Assembly: GCA_014655195.1 (NCBI GenBank)
Contig: BNBH01000010.1
Coordinates: 1 to 64,000, forward strand
Reading direction: 5' to 3'
DNA length: 64,000 nucleotides
From: Streptomyces cellulosae
Lineage (GTDB): Bacteria; Actinomycetota; Actinomycetes; Streptomycetales; Streptomycetaceae
The position numbers were made by a program, and so were the translations under genes. Below are positions 36,039 through 43,029 of this stretch, one piece after another. The notes beneath the pieces were generated by a model. The model was given only the letters and a program-made list of their open reading frames with translations, did no database searches and was not told the origin of the DNA. Position 1 is the first letter of the stretch, and the number at the start of each line of letters is the position of its first letter.

Positions 36039-36984
36039 GCCCCACACCCTCACCCGCACGGCGGCGGACGGCACGGTCGCTTGGTGCGGTCGGGTGAATC
36101 ACGGAGCGTGAACACGCCGGCACCTGCGATGCGCCGGTCCGCCCCGGGCGGCGGACCCGCCCAGGGCTCGCGGGAGCCGCGGCGGACGCGCGTCCGGTAG
36201 GCGGGGCCCGCCACGCCGGCCCGGCGGCGGTTGTGCGGCGGGTTCGCGGGGGTCGAGGCGGTGGTGCGTCCGGGACGTGCGTGGCACGGGCGGTGTTCGG
36301 TGGGGCGTGCCGGAAGACGCCCGGCTCTTCGGCAGTGTGACGGTCCGGTGGGGGCCGGGCGGAGCTGGTGCGGTGGGTTCGCGGGCGCTCTGCCGCGTCA
36401 CCGCGGCGGCGGTTGTGCGGCGGGTTCGCGGGGGCCGAGGTGGTGGTGCGTCCGGGACGTGCGTGGCACGGGCGGTGTTCGGTGGGGCGTGCCGGAAGAC
36501 GCCCGGCTCTTCGGCAGTGTGACGGTCCGGTGGGCGCCGCGCGGTTGTGGTGCGGTGGGTTCGCGGGCGCTCTGCCGCGTCACCGCGGCGGCGGTTGTGC
36601 GGCGGGTTCGCGGGGGCCGAGGCGGTGGTGCGTCCGGGACATGTGCGGCCCGGGCGGAAGTTGGAATGGGCCCGGGTAGGCGCCGTGCGTGTGTCGGGCG
36701 GCCGGCTCGCGGGCCCTCTGCCGCGTCCGCCCTGCGGTGGGCCGCCTAGCGCGTGCGCCGGAGACCTTCCGTCTCGCCACTCGGCGGAACGGCCGGACGA
36801 CGTTCGGCCGGCGGCAGCCTGACGGGCCGGGAGGCGCCGCGCGCCTGCGGGGCGGTGGGTTCGAGGGCGCCGTACCGCGTCGGCCTGGTGGTGGTCCGCC
36901 ACGCGCGCAGGCGTCGGAGGCCCTCGGTCTCGCGGGGGTCACCGAGCCGCGGCTCGGGCGATGCGGGGATCGTCCGAGCCGCGC
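36039..36984. other. 946-base repeat-rich gap, no gene
   Basis: Gap between the UXS gene and the hypothetical gene ending at 36985. The left 180 bases contain the promoter region of the sugar cluster. Then come the 182-base tandem copies, and to their right (36690-36930) degenerated versions of the same motifs, for example CTCTGCCGCGTC at about 36716 and GCGGTGGGTTCG at about 36853. Frames on either strand change between copies and contain no domain, so I call no gene here. Confidence 0.7.
36225..36660. repeat. 182-base tandem repeat (2.4 copies)
   Basis: Two full 182-base copies (36225-36406, 36407-36588) and a partial third (36589 to about 36660). The full copies differ at about seven positions. 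182 is not a multiple of three, so an open frame cannot pass through repeats in a constant frame; all translated products differ, arguing for a non-coding sequence. Motifs GCGGTGGGTTCGCGGG and CTCTGCCGCGTCACCGC recur. The repeat lies upstream of the sugar cluster and just beyond the UXS gene. Confidence 0.9.
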
Positions 36985-37479
36985 TCAGGCCGCCGGCCTG
37001 GACTCGTGTCCCAGCCGCGCCAGCAGCGACTCGCGGTGGAGGTCGGCCACCGGGGTCGACAGGTCCGGGTGGCGGAGGAGGGCCGCGGCCTTCGTGTCCG
37101 TCGGGTCGGGGGAGACGAGGCGGCGGTATTCGCCGTGGCCGGGGCCCAGCGCCTTCACCGCTCGGGCGGCCAGGGCCGCGTCCGACAGCAGGCAGGCCGC
37201 CCAGCTCGCCACGACCTCGTCGACCCAGGTGCGCCACGGCTCCGAGCCGAGACCCTCCGCCCCGGTGATCTCGTCGAGCCGGGCCGAACCTCCGGGGCCG
37301 GCCAGTCCGGCCAGTTCCGCGTCCATGGCCGTGGGGTGGCGGAGCCGGGCCGCGACGGCGACCGCCTGGCGGGCCTGGATCTCGCAGAGCGCGGCGGACA
37401 GGGGGCCGCCGGACGCGGGGAAGGAGCGGGTCAGCCACTGCGCGGTGGCCGCTGTCACGGTGGGGAGGTGGCCTGGCAC
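36985..37479 (-). CDS. Hypothetical alpha-helical protein
   Basis: 164-residue protein that I do not recognise. It is helical, with long Ala/Leu-rich helices, e.g. LSAALCEIQARQAVAVAARL (near residues 27-46) and SWAACLLSDAALAARAVKAL (near 90-110). No signal peptide or membrane segment. GTG 37479 follows GGAG at five bases. It is divergent from the CYP152 gene with a 152-base shared promoter region, which hints at coregulation. Codon bias and third-position GC support it as a gene. Confidence 0.7.
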   Translation of the reverse strand: MPGHLPTVTAATAQWLTRSFPASGGPLSAALCEIQARQAVAVAARLRHPTAMDAELAGLAGPGGSARLDEITGAEGLGSEPWRTWVDEVVASWAACLLSDAALAARAVKALGPGHGEYRRLVSPDPTDTKAAALLRHPDLSTPVADLHRESLLARLGHESRPAA

Positions 37480-37631
37480 GGGATCTCCGTCCGCATTCGG
37501 GGGAGGAGGACGCCAGCACCGTAGACGCCGCCCCGCCGCCCCCGGCGTGACCCGCGTCTCGATCCGCGCGTGGTCTGCGCCACGCCCGTTCCGCCGAGTG
37601 TCCGGGGAGACACCGAGGGCACCCGCCCGGC

Positions 37632-38882
37632 ATGGACGTACTCAGCCGCCCTCTCGTCGACCGCACCCTGCCGCTCCTCGCCGAGGGCTACGCCTGGCTG
37701 CCCAACCGGATGCGCGACGCGTCCGGCTCCGTGGTCCGCACCCGGATCATGGGCCGCCCCGCCCTCGCCCTGCGCGGACCGGAGGCGGTCCGCTTCTTCT
37801 ACGACGAACGGAACGTGCACCGGCACCGCGCCATCCCCGAGCCGATTCTCGGCACCCTCTTCGGCCACGGCGCGGTGCACACCCTGGACGGCGCCGCCCA
37901 CCGCGCCCGCAAGGAGCTGTTCCTGCCGCTGCTGGACCCCACCGCCGTGGCGGGACTCGCCGAGCGCGTCTCGGACGCCTGGGACGAGGCCGTACCGGAG
38001 TGGGGCCGCCGCGGCTCGATCGTGCTGTTCGACGAGGCGGCCACCGTGCTCACACGGGGCGTCCACCGCTGGGCGGGCGTGCCGCTGGACGACGCCGAGG
38101 CGGGGGCGGCCGCACGGGACATGACGGCGATGGTGGACGGCTTCGCCTCCGCCGGACCGCGCCATCTGCGGGCCCGCCGCGCCCGCGGCCGCCAGGAGGA
38201 GCGACTGGCCCGCCTGGTCCGCGACGTGCGCACCGGAACGGTCACCGCGCCCGCCGGCTCGGTGCTGGAGCGGGTGTGCGCGCACACCGACGTGGGCGGC
38301 GAGCCGCTGGACGAGAAGACGGCCGCCGTCGAACTGCTCAACGTGCTGCGCCCGACCACCGCCCTCGCCTGGTTCGTCGCCTTCGCCGCGCACGCCCTGC
38401 ACCGTTGGCCGGAGAACCGGGCCCCGCTGGCGAAGGGCGACGTGGCGTTCCAGACGGCCTTCGCCCACGAGGTGCGCCGCTTCTACCCGTTCGTGCCGTT
38501 CCTCGGCGGACTCGCCGCCCGCGACCTGTTCTGGCGGGGCGCGTGGGTCCCCGAAGGCGGCCTGGTGGTGCTCGACGTGTACGGCCAGAACCACGACGAG
38601 ACGCTGTGGGGCGACCCCTACGCCTTCCGGCCGCGCCGCTTCCTCGAACGGGCCGTCGGACGCGACGAGCTGATCCCGCAGGGCGGCGGCGACCCGGCGA
38701 CCGGTCACCGCTGCCCCGGAGAGGGTCTCACCGTCGGCGTGTTGGAGACGCTGGCCGCACAACTGGCCCGAATGGAGTACGCGGTTCCGGACCAGAACCT
38801 GGCCATCTCCCTGCACCGCGTCCCCACCCTCCCGCACAGCGGTGTCGTCCTAACGGGCGTTGGGCGTTCGGCCGTCCCGTAG
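37632..38882 (+). CDS. Cytochrome P450, CYP152 (peroxygenase) type
   Basis: 416-residue P450. The heme thiolate is Cys361 in TGHRCPGE. In the I helix the usual acid-alcohol pair is replaced by Arg240-Pro241 (NVLRPTTALAW), matching the Arg-Pro pair of fatty-acid peroxygenases such as P450 BSbeta. ExxR is HEVRR near residue 280. This type uses H2O2 to hydroxylate or decarboxylate fatty acids, and needs no ferredoxin partner; none is encoded nearby. ATG 37632. It lies 138 bases before the peptide gene at 39021 on the same strand, so it may belong with that cluster. Confidence 0.93.
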   Translation: MDVLSRPLVDRTLPLLAEGYAWLPNRMRDASGSVVRTRIMGRPALALRGPEAVRFFYDERNVHRHRAIPEPILGTLFGHGAVHTLDGAAHRARKELFLPLLDPTAVAGLAERVSDAWDEAVPEWGRRGSIVLFDEAATVLTRGVHRWAGVPLDDAEAGAAARDMTAMVDGFASAGPRHLRARRARGRQEERLARLVRDVRTGTVTAPAGSVLERVCAHTDVGGEPLDEKTAAVELLNVLRPTTALAWFVAFAAHALHRWPENRAPLAKGDVAFQTAFAHEVRRFYPFVPFLGGLAARDLFWRGAWVPEGGLVVLDVYGQNHDETLWGDPYAFRPRRFLERAVGRDELIPQGGGDPATGHRCPGEGLTVGVLETLAAQLARMEYAVPDQNLAISLHRVPTLPHSGVVLTGVGRSAVP

Positions 38883-38937
38883 TTCCTCGCCCTGCGCCCG
38901 TGCCTCTGACGCATGTTGAAGAAGTGACGAAAGTAAG

Positions 38938-38965
38938 TCGGATCAAAGTGGACTGATTTGTCCGA
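38938..38965. promoter_or_regulatory. Imperfect dyad in promoter region of peptide operon
   Basis: TCGGATCAAAGT and ACTGATTTGTCCGA face each other around GG, an imperfect inverted repeat of 28 bases, 56 bases before the peptide gene. The stretch 38905-39000 is AT-rich for this genome and carries TTGAAG (38916-38921) about 18 bases before GGATCA, a weak promoter match. It is a possible operator. Confidence 0.4.
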
Positions 38966-39020
38966 TTCGGGTGATTCTGACAGTGGAAGGTACTTCGCTA
39001 CGCCTCAGGGAGATGGTGTT

Positions 39021-39209
39021 ATGCGTACCGACGAGAAGGTCCTCGAGGAAGTCACCGGAATCGAGGCCGCCGACATCGAGGCGGCACTCGACCCCGCCGA
39101 GGCCGACGGTGTCTACCGCGACAGCCGGCAGTGCGCCGCCCTGGCGCTGAACTCCGGTTCCACCTCGCTGCTGCTGTCGCCGCCGACCCCGCGCCCGAAG
39201 AAGGGCTGA
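39021..39209 (+). CDS. 62-residue peptide, candidate RiPP-type precursor
   Basis: A 62-residue peptide with an acidic, helical first half (DEKVLEEVTGIEAADIEAAL, residues 4-23) and a hydrophilic C-terminal part with one Cys (C38), a Ser/Thr/Leu-rich segment ALNSGSTSLLLS (residues 42-53) and a tail PPTPRPKKG. This leader/core layout is typical of ribosomally made, modified peptides, but I recognise no family and see no known LanC/LanM, YcaO or radical-SAM gene beside it. ATG 39021 follows GGGAGATGG. It heads four tightly coupled genes. It could instead be a small regulator or toxin. Confidence 0.6.
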   Translation: MRTDEKVLEEVTGIEAADIEAALDPAEADGVYRDSRQCAALALNSGSTSLLLSPPTPRPKKG

Positions 39210-39231
39210 ACGGATCGACGGGAGTAGTCGA

Positions 39232-39924
39232 ATGGAGCAGTCAGGCACCTCGACCCGCTTGCAGGCCGCGGTGCAGGACCTGGCTTCCGGTGTGGTCTCC
39301 GCCCTTCGGGGCGGGGGCCACGCCCACGTCGTCCCCCCGGTGGGGACCGACGGGGAAGCCGGGGACCTGGCACTCGCCGCCGTACGCGTCCTGGGAGCGG
39401 ACGCGCTGCTGCCGGGCCTTCTGTCGCGCACCGCGCCCGACCCGGCGGAACTGGCCGTCTTCCGCAAGGCGGTCGAGGCGTACCCGCCCCGCGCGGACGC
39501 CGCGCCCACCGTGCGCTGGAGCCACTGGGCGATGGCCCGCACGCTGCGCCGCGCCGACCCCTCCTCCGCGGAACCCCCGGACGAGCCGGACACCGCGTGG
39601 CTGGACGGCGCGACCTGGCAGGTCCTCACCCACCAACTCGCCGTCCTGGCGCCCCTCGCGCTGCCGGGGGAGGACTGCGCCGTGAGCCGCCTCGCGGCCG
39701 GCCGGCCCGTCGACGTCGCCCGCGGCTTCGTCCGCGCGGTGCGCCGCAGGGACTGGCGGCAGGCCGCCGGAGCGGGCCGCTGGCTGACGCTGCTGCCCGG
39801 CGTGCCGGACACCGTCGGCCTGGAATCAGGCCTGGACTTCGTGGAGTTGATGGGCGGACAGGACCCGCTCGTCGCCCTCCAGGTGCAGGCGGCCCGCCGG
39901 ATGAGGACCGGAGCAGGAGTGTGA
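39232..39924 (+). CDS. Unknown protein, second gene of peptide operon
   Basis: 230-residue protein that I do not recognise. It begins MEQSGTSTRLQAAVQDLASG; the middle is helical and Ala/Leu-rich; WLTLLPGVPDTVGLESGLDFVELMG near residue 185 is a possible substrate cleft or partner-binding part (cited as a region). No signal peptide, no membrane segment. It starts 22 bases after the peptide stop and its stop overlaps the next start in a GTGA. Coupling to the peptide gene suggests a chaperone, processing or immunity role, but nothing proves it. Confidence 0.7.
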   Translation: MEQSGTSTRLQAAVQDLASGVVSALRGGGHAHVVPPVGTDGEAGDLALAAVRVLGADALLPGLLSRTAPDPAELAVFRKAVEAYPPRADAAPTVRWSHWAMARTLRRADPSSAEPPDEPDTAWLDGATWQVLTHQLAVLAPLALPGEDCAVSRLAAGRPVDVARGFVRAVRRRDWRQAAGAGRWLTLLPGVPDTVGLESGLDFVELMGGQDPLVALQVQAARRMRTGAGV

Positions 39925-40961
39925 CCGCGCCCGCCGACGCCCACCGCACCGCCGACGCCCACCGCACCGCCGACGCCCACCGCACCGCCGACGCCCTGCG
40001 CACCGCCGCCGGGGACGCCCTCGCCTGGGTGGACTCCCGGCGCGCCGACTTCGCCCTGGGCGAGGACGCGCTGGCCGCCGACGGCGAGGTCGACCGCAGC
40101 TGGAAACCCCTCGGCGAACTCGCCCAGGTCTGCGCGACCGTCACCCGGCTCACCGAGCCCGCCGACCCGCTGCACGCCCGCGCCCGCGAACTGCTGGACT
40201 TCGCCTGGCAGGAGACGCGCGAGGGCGAGCTGTTCCCGCGCCTCCAGCGCCTGGAGCCGTTCGCCACCTACCCGTTGGAGGTGTACGCCGCCTTCGCCGC
40301 GGCCGGACTGCGCCACCCCGCCTTCGAGCAGGCGGCGGCCGTCGTCGCCCGCACCCGCGGCTGGCGGCTCACCGAACAGGACCCCACGCGGCGGCTCGGC
40401 GTGCTGCGCGCCGAGGAGCGCTGCGGCATCCACCGTTTCGCGCAGGCGCCGCCGGAGCTGCCGCAGACCTGGCTCGGCGGACTGCCCGAGCCGTGGACCT
40501 TCGGCCGCGACGCCGGATACGCCCTCACCCACGTCGTGTTCCACCTCGGCGACTGGGGACGCGACGCGTCCGCCCTGCCGCCGGACCTCGTCGCCTACCT
40601 CGGCGACTGGCTGCCGCCCTGGCTCGACACCTGCCTGGAGGCCGGGTTGTGGGACCTCGGCGCCGAACTCCTCGCCGTGGCCGCGACCGTGGCCCGCACG
40701 ACCGGCGAGGACGCCCCCGCTGGCGACTGGCGACGGCTGCTCGCGGCGCGCGGCCCGTCCGGTGAACTCCCGCTGGACGACCGGGACCTGGACGAGATCG
40801 CCGCGGGCCCCGGCTCGGACGGCGACCGCTACTTCCTGCACCACTACCACTCCACCCTCATGGCCGCCTTCGCGGCGGTGCTGGCCGCGGCCCGCCCGGC
40901 CGGGCGGGCCGAGCCGGCCGCGGCGGGACGACGGCCCGGCGGACAAGGAGCGCCGTCATGA
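39921..40961 (+). CDS. Unknown protein A (DUF6895-like), repeat at N-terminus
   Basis: 346-residue protein, paralogous to the next gene. Shared motifs: THVVFHLGDWG near residue 205, LPPDLVAYLGDWLPPWLD near 222 and HHYHSTLMAAFAAVLAA near 310. I recall similar Actinobacteria proteins as DUF6895 but did not check. Predicted all-helical, suggestive of an alpha/alpha toroid. The first 28 residues contain three exact ADAHRT repeats plus one variant (18-base units from 39933 to 40004). The GTG at 39921 overlaps the upstream stop. A role in making or binding the peptide product is inference only. Confidence 0.75.
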   Translation: MTAPADAHRTADAHRTADAHRTADALRTAAGDALAWVDSRRADFALGEDALAADGEVDRSWKPLGELAQVCATVTRLTEPADPLHARARELLDFAWQETREGELFPRLQRLEPFATYPLEVYAAFAAAGLRHPAFEQAAAVVARTRGWRLTEQDPTRRLGVLRAEERCGIHRFAQAPPELPQTWLGGLPEPWTFGRDAGYALTHVVFHLGDWGRDASALPPDLVAYLGDWLPPWLDTCLEAGLWDLGAELLAVAATVARTTGEDAPAGDWRRLLAARGPSGELPLDDRDLDEIAAGPGSDGDRYFLHHYHSTLMAAFAAVLAAARPAGRAEPAAAGRRPGGQGAPS

Positions 40962-41878
40962 CCGACACCCGTCTCGTCCACACCGTCGGCGTCGGCGCCA
41001 TGGAATGGCTGTGGGCGCACCGCGACGGCTTCCGCCTCGAGACCGACGTCGACCCCGAGGTGGGCTTCCTGGAGCGCTTCAAGCCGATCGGCGAACTCGC
41101 CCTGGTCTGCAAGGTGCTGTTCCGCGAGGGCGTCGCGGGATCACGGCAGGCCGAGCTGGCCCGCCGCCTCCTCGACCACGTCTGGCGGGAGACCCTGGAC
41201 GGCGGCGCCATGCTGGTCCGCGGCCAGCGCACCGAACCGGCCTCCCCGATCCCCTTCGAGGTGTACCTGCCGTTCCGCGAACTCGGCCACAGCCGGCCGG
41301 AGATCGAGAGCCACGCCGAACTGAACACCCGCCTCGACAGCTGGTACGCCCTCGAGACCACCCCCACCCGGCGGCTCGGACTGTCCGCGTTCCAGCGCCG
41401 CTTCGGCCTCACCCCTCGCCCCCCGGAGGCCGAGGCCCTGCGCTCCACCTGGCTGGCCCGTACCCCCGAACCCTGGACCGTCGAGGGCCACATCGCCTAC
41501 GACGTCACCCACTGCGTGTTCCATCTGACCGACTGGGGCGAGAACCCCGACGGGCTGCCCCCGGACATCGCCGACTACCTGGCGACCTGGCTGCCCGCCT
41601 GGATCGACGACTGGCTGGACCTGCGCCGCTGGGACCTGCTCGGCGAACTCCTCGTCGTGGACGCCTGCCTGCCCCGCCCCACCCTCGACGAGACGGCCTG
41701 GCGCGCCTTCGCCGCCGCCCAGCAGCCCGACGGCGCCATGCCGGCCATCCGGGACATGCCCGAGGGCGACGAGGAGACCGTCTTCGACGTCGTCTACCAC
41801 TCCACCCTGGTCGCCGCGTTCGCCTCGGTCCTCGCCACCTCCCGCGCCCTGACCGAACTGGCGGGCGCCCCCTCATGA
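40958..41878 (+). CDS. Unknown protein B (paralogue of A)
   Basis: 306-residue protein related to the preceding one, without its N-terminal repeat. Matching blocks: GELALVCKVLFREG near residue 45, TTPTRRLGLSAFQRRFGL near 130, THCVFHLTDWGENPDGLPPDIADYL near 185 (cited as a region), and VYHSTLVAAFASVLA near 285. ATGA overlaps join it to both neighbours. Tandem duplicates that remain distinct suggest heterodimer or two-substrate functions. The fold looks all-helical; no catalytic residues can be named with confidence, though the THxVFHLxDWG block (two histidines and an aspartate) could bind a metal. Confidence 0.75.
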   Translation: MTDTRLVHTVGVGAMEWLWAHRDGFRLETDVDPEVGFLERFKPIGELALVCKVLFREGVAGSRQAELARRLLDHVWRETLDGGAMLVRGQRTEPASPIPFEVYLPFRELGHSRPEIESHAELNTRLDSWYALETTPTRRLGLSAFQRRFGLTPRPPEAEALRSTWLARTPEPWTVEGHIAYDVTHCVFHLTDWGENPDGLPPDIADYLATWLPAWIDDWLDLRRWDLLGELLVVDACLPRPTLDETAWRAFAAAQQPDGAMPAIRDMPEGDEETVFDVVYHSTLVAAFASVLATSRALTELAGAPS

Positions 41879-42966
41879 CGACCGGGTGCGGCACCTCCTG
41901 GCCCGGCCCGCCGACCGGCCCGGAGGACGAGCCCTCCCCGAACACCGTGGACGACCAAGGCGGTTGGGCGGAGCGACTGGCCGAGGCCGTCACCGCCGCC
42001 GACGCCCCCGACACCGTCTTCGCGCTCTCCCGCCACGGCCGCCGCACCGTGGTCACCGGCGGGACCGGCCCCTCGCCGGGCCGCCCCCGCGACCGGCTGC
42101 GCTACGAGATCGGCTCGGCCACCAAGGCGTACACCGGACTGCTCCTCGCCCACCTGGTGGACAGCGGCCGGCTCACCGGGGGCGAACCCGCCGCCGCCCT
42201 CCTCGGCGGCCGCCGCCCGCCAGGACCCACGCCCGTCACGCTCGCCCACCTCGTGACCCACACGGCCGGACTGCCCCCGCTCCCCGCCGACTTCTACCCC
42301 CGCGCCCTGCCCGCCTGGCGCACCAATCCCTACGGCCGCTACCCGGACGCCCGCGTCGTCGACGCCTTCCTGCGCCATCGCCCCCGCCCCCGCCCCGGCA
42401 CCCGCTGGCGCTACTCCAACTTCGGCGTCGCCGTCCTCGGCCACGCCCTCCGCGCGGCCACCGGCACCGACTGGCACGACCTGCTCGCCGACCATCTGCT
42501 CGATCCCCTCGACCTCCAGGACACCGCCTCGCACCCCGCCGACGCCGACGGGCTCGACGCCGTCGGCCACGGCAAGGACGGCACGGGCACGCTGCCCGCC
42601 TTCGACGCGGGCGGCTTCCGGTCGGCCGGCGCGGTCCGCGCCACCCCGCACGACCTGCTCACCTTCCTCGAGGCCCACCTCGACCCCGACCGCTGCCCGC
42701 CGCTCACGGGCGCCCTCCGCGCCGTCCGCACCCCCGTGCTGCGCCGCGGGTTCGAGCACCGGCACGTGCACACGGTCGCCTGGTTCCGGCACCCCACGGA
42801 CGGTGGCCCGCTGTACTTCCACAGCGGGGCCACCCTCGGCCAGCAGGCGTTCCTCGGCTTCCGGCCCGACACGGGCACCGCGCTCGCCGCCGTCTGCACC
42901 CGCCGCTTCCGCGCCGGCGACCCGTTCGTCTCCACCGCCTACGCGCTGCTCGCCGAACAGCACTGA
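41875..42966 (+). CDS. Serine hydrolase (class C beta-lactamase family)
   Basis: 363-residue serine hydrolase of the beta-lactamase/DD-peptidase family. The nucleophile is in SATK (GSATKAYTGLLL, near residue 78), Tyr-x-Asn is RYSNFGVAVLG near residue 180, and the third motif is HSG (FHSGATLG, near 320). No signal peptide is present, so it is probably cytoplasmic, unlike secreted DD-peptidases. It overlaps protein B by ATGA. In this operon it may cleave, esterify or transfer the peptide or a modified product. Known relatives include esterases and peptidases acting on D-amino acids. Confidence 0.88.
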   Translation: MTTGCGTSWPGPPTGPEDEPSPNTVDDQGGWAERLAEAVTAADAPDTVFALSRHGRRTVVTGGTGPSPGRPRDRLRYEIGSATKAYTGLLLAHLVDSGRLTGGEPAAALLGGRRPPGPTPVTLAHLVTHTAGLPPLPADFYPRALPAWRTNPYGRYPDARVVDAFLRHRPRPRPGTRWRYSNFGVAVLGHALRAATGTDWHDLLADHLLDPLDLQDTASHPADADGLDAVGHGKDGTGTLPAFDAGGFRSAGAVRATPHDLLTFLEAHLDPDRCPPLTGALRAVRTPVLRRGFEHRHVHTVAWFRHPTDGGPLYFHSGATLGQQAFLGFRPDTGTALAAVCTRRFRAGDPFVSTAYALLAEQH

Positions 42967-42973
42967 CACCACG

Positions 42974-43016
42974 CAACGGCGCCGGCGGCGGTCCGAGACC
43001 GCCGCCGGCGCCGTTG
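42974..43016. terminator. Bidirectional terminator, 20-base perfect stem
   Basis: A perfect 20-base stem (42974-42993 with 42997-43016) and a CGA loop, between the serine hydrolase stop (42966) and the convergent protease stop (43030). The stem is nearly all G/C, without a T-run, as is usual in Streptomyces. It should act on both transcripts. Confidence 0.9.
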
Positions 43017-43029
43017 TGCGAGGGATGCG

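Noticed and set aside
36099..36902. Long open frames on both strands across the repeat block
   Set aside because: They pass through 182-base repeats in changing frames, have no domain or conserved-looking motif, and lack a suitable ribosome site. High GC alone gives such frames in this genome.
39021..39209. Lanthipeptide assignment for the 62-residue peptide
   Set aside because: Only one cysteine, and no lanthionine synthetase (LanB, LanC, LanM, LanKC) gene is nearby, so I keep it as an unassigned candidate precursor.
40762..41871. Extension of the serine hydrolase upstream through protein B
   Set aside because: The ATGA overlap at 41875 gives a normal start. The extra residues read protein B in another frame and have no family match.
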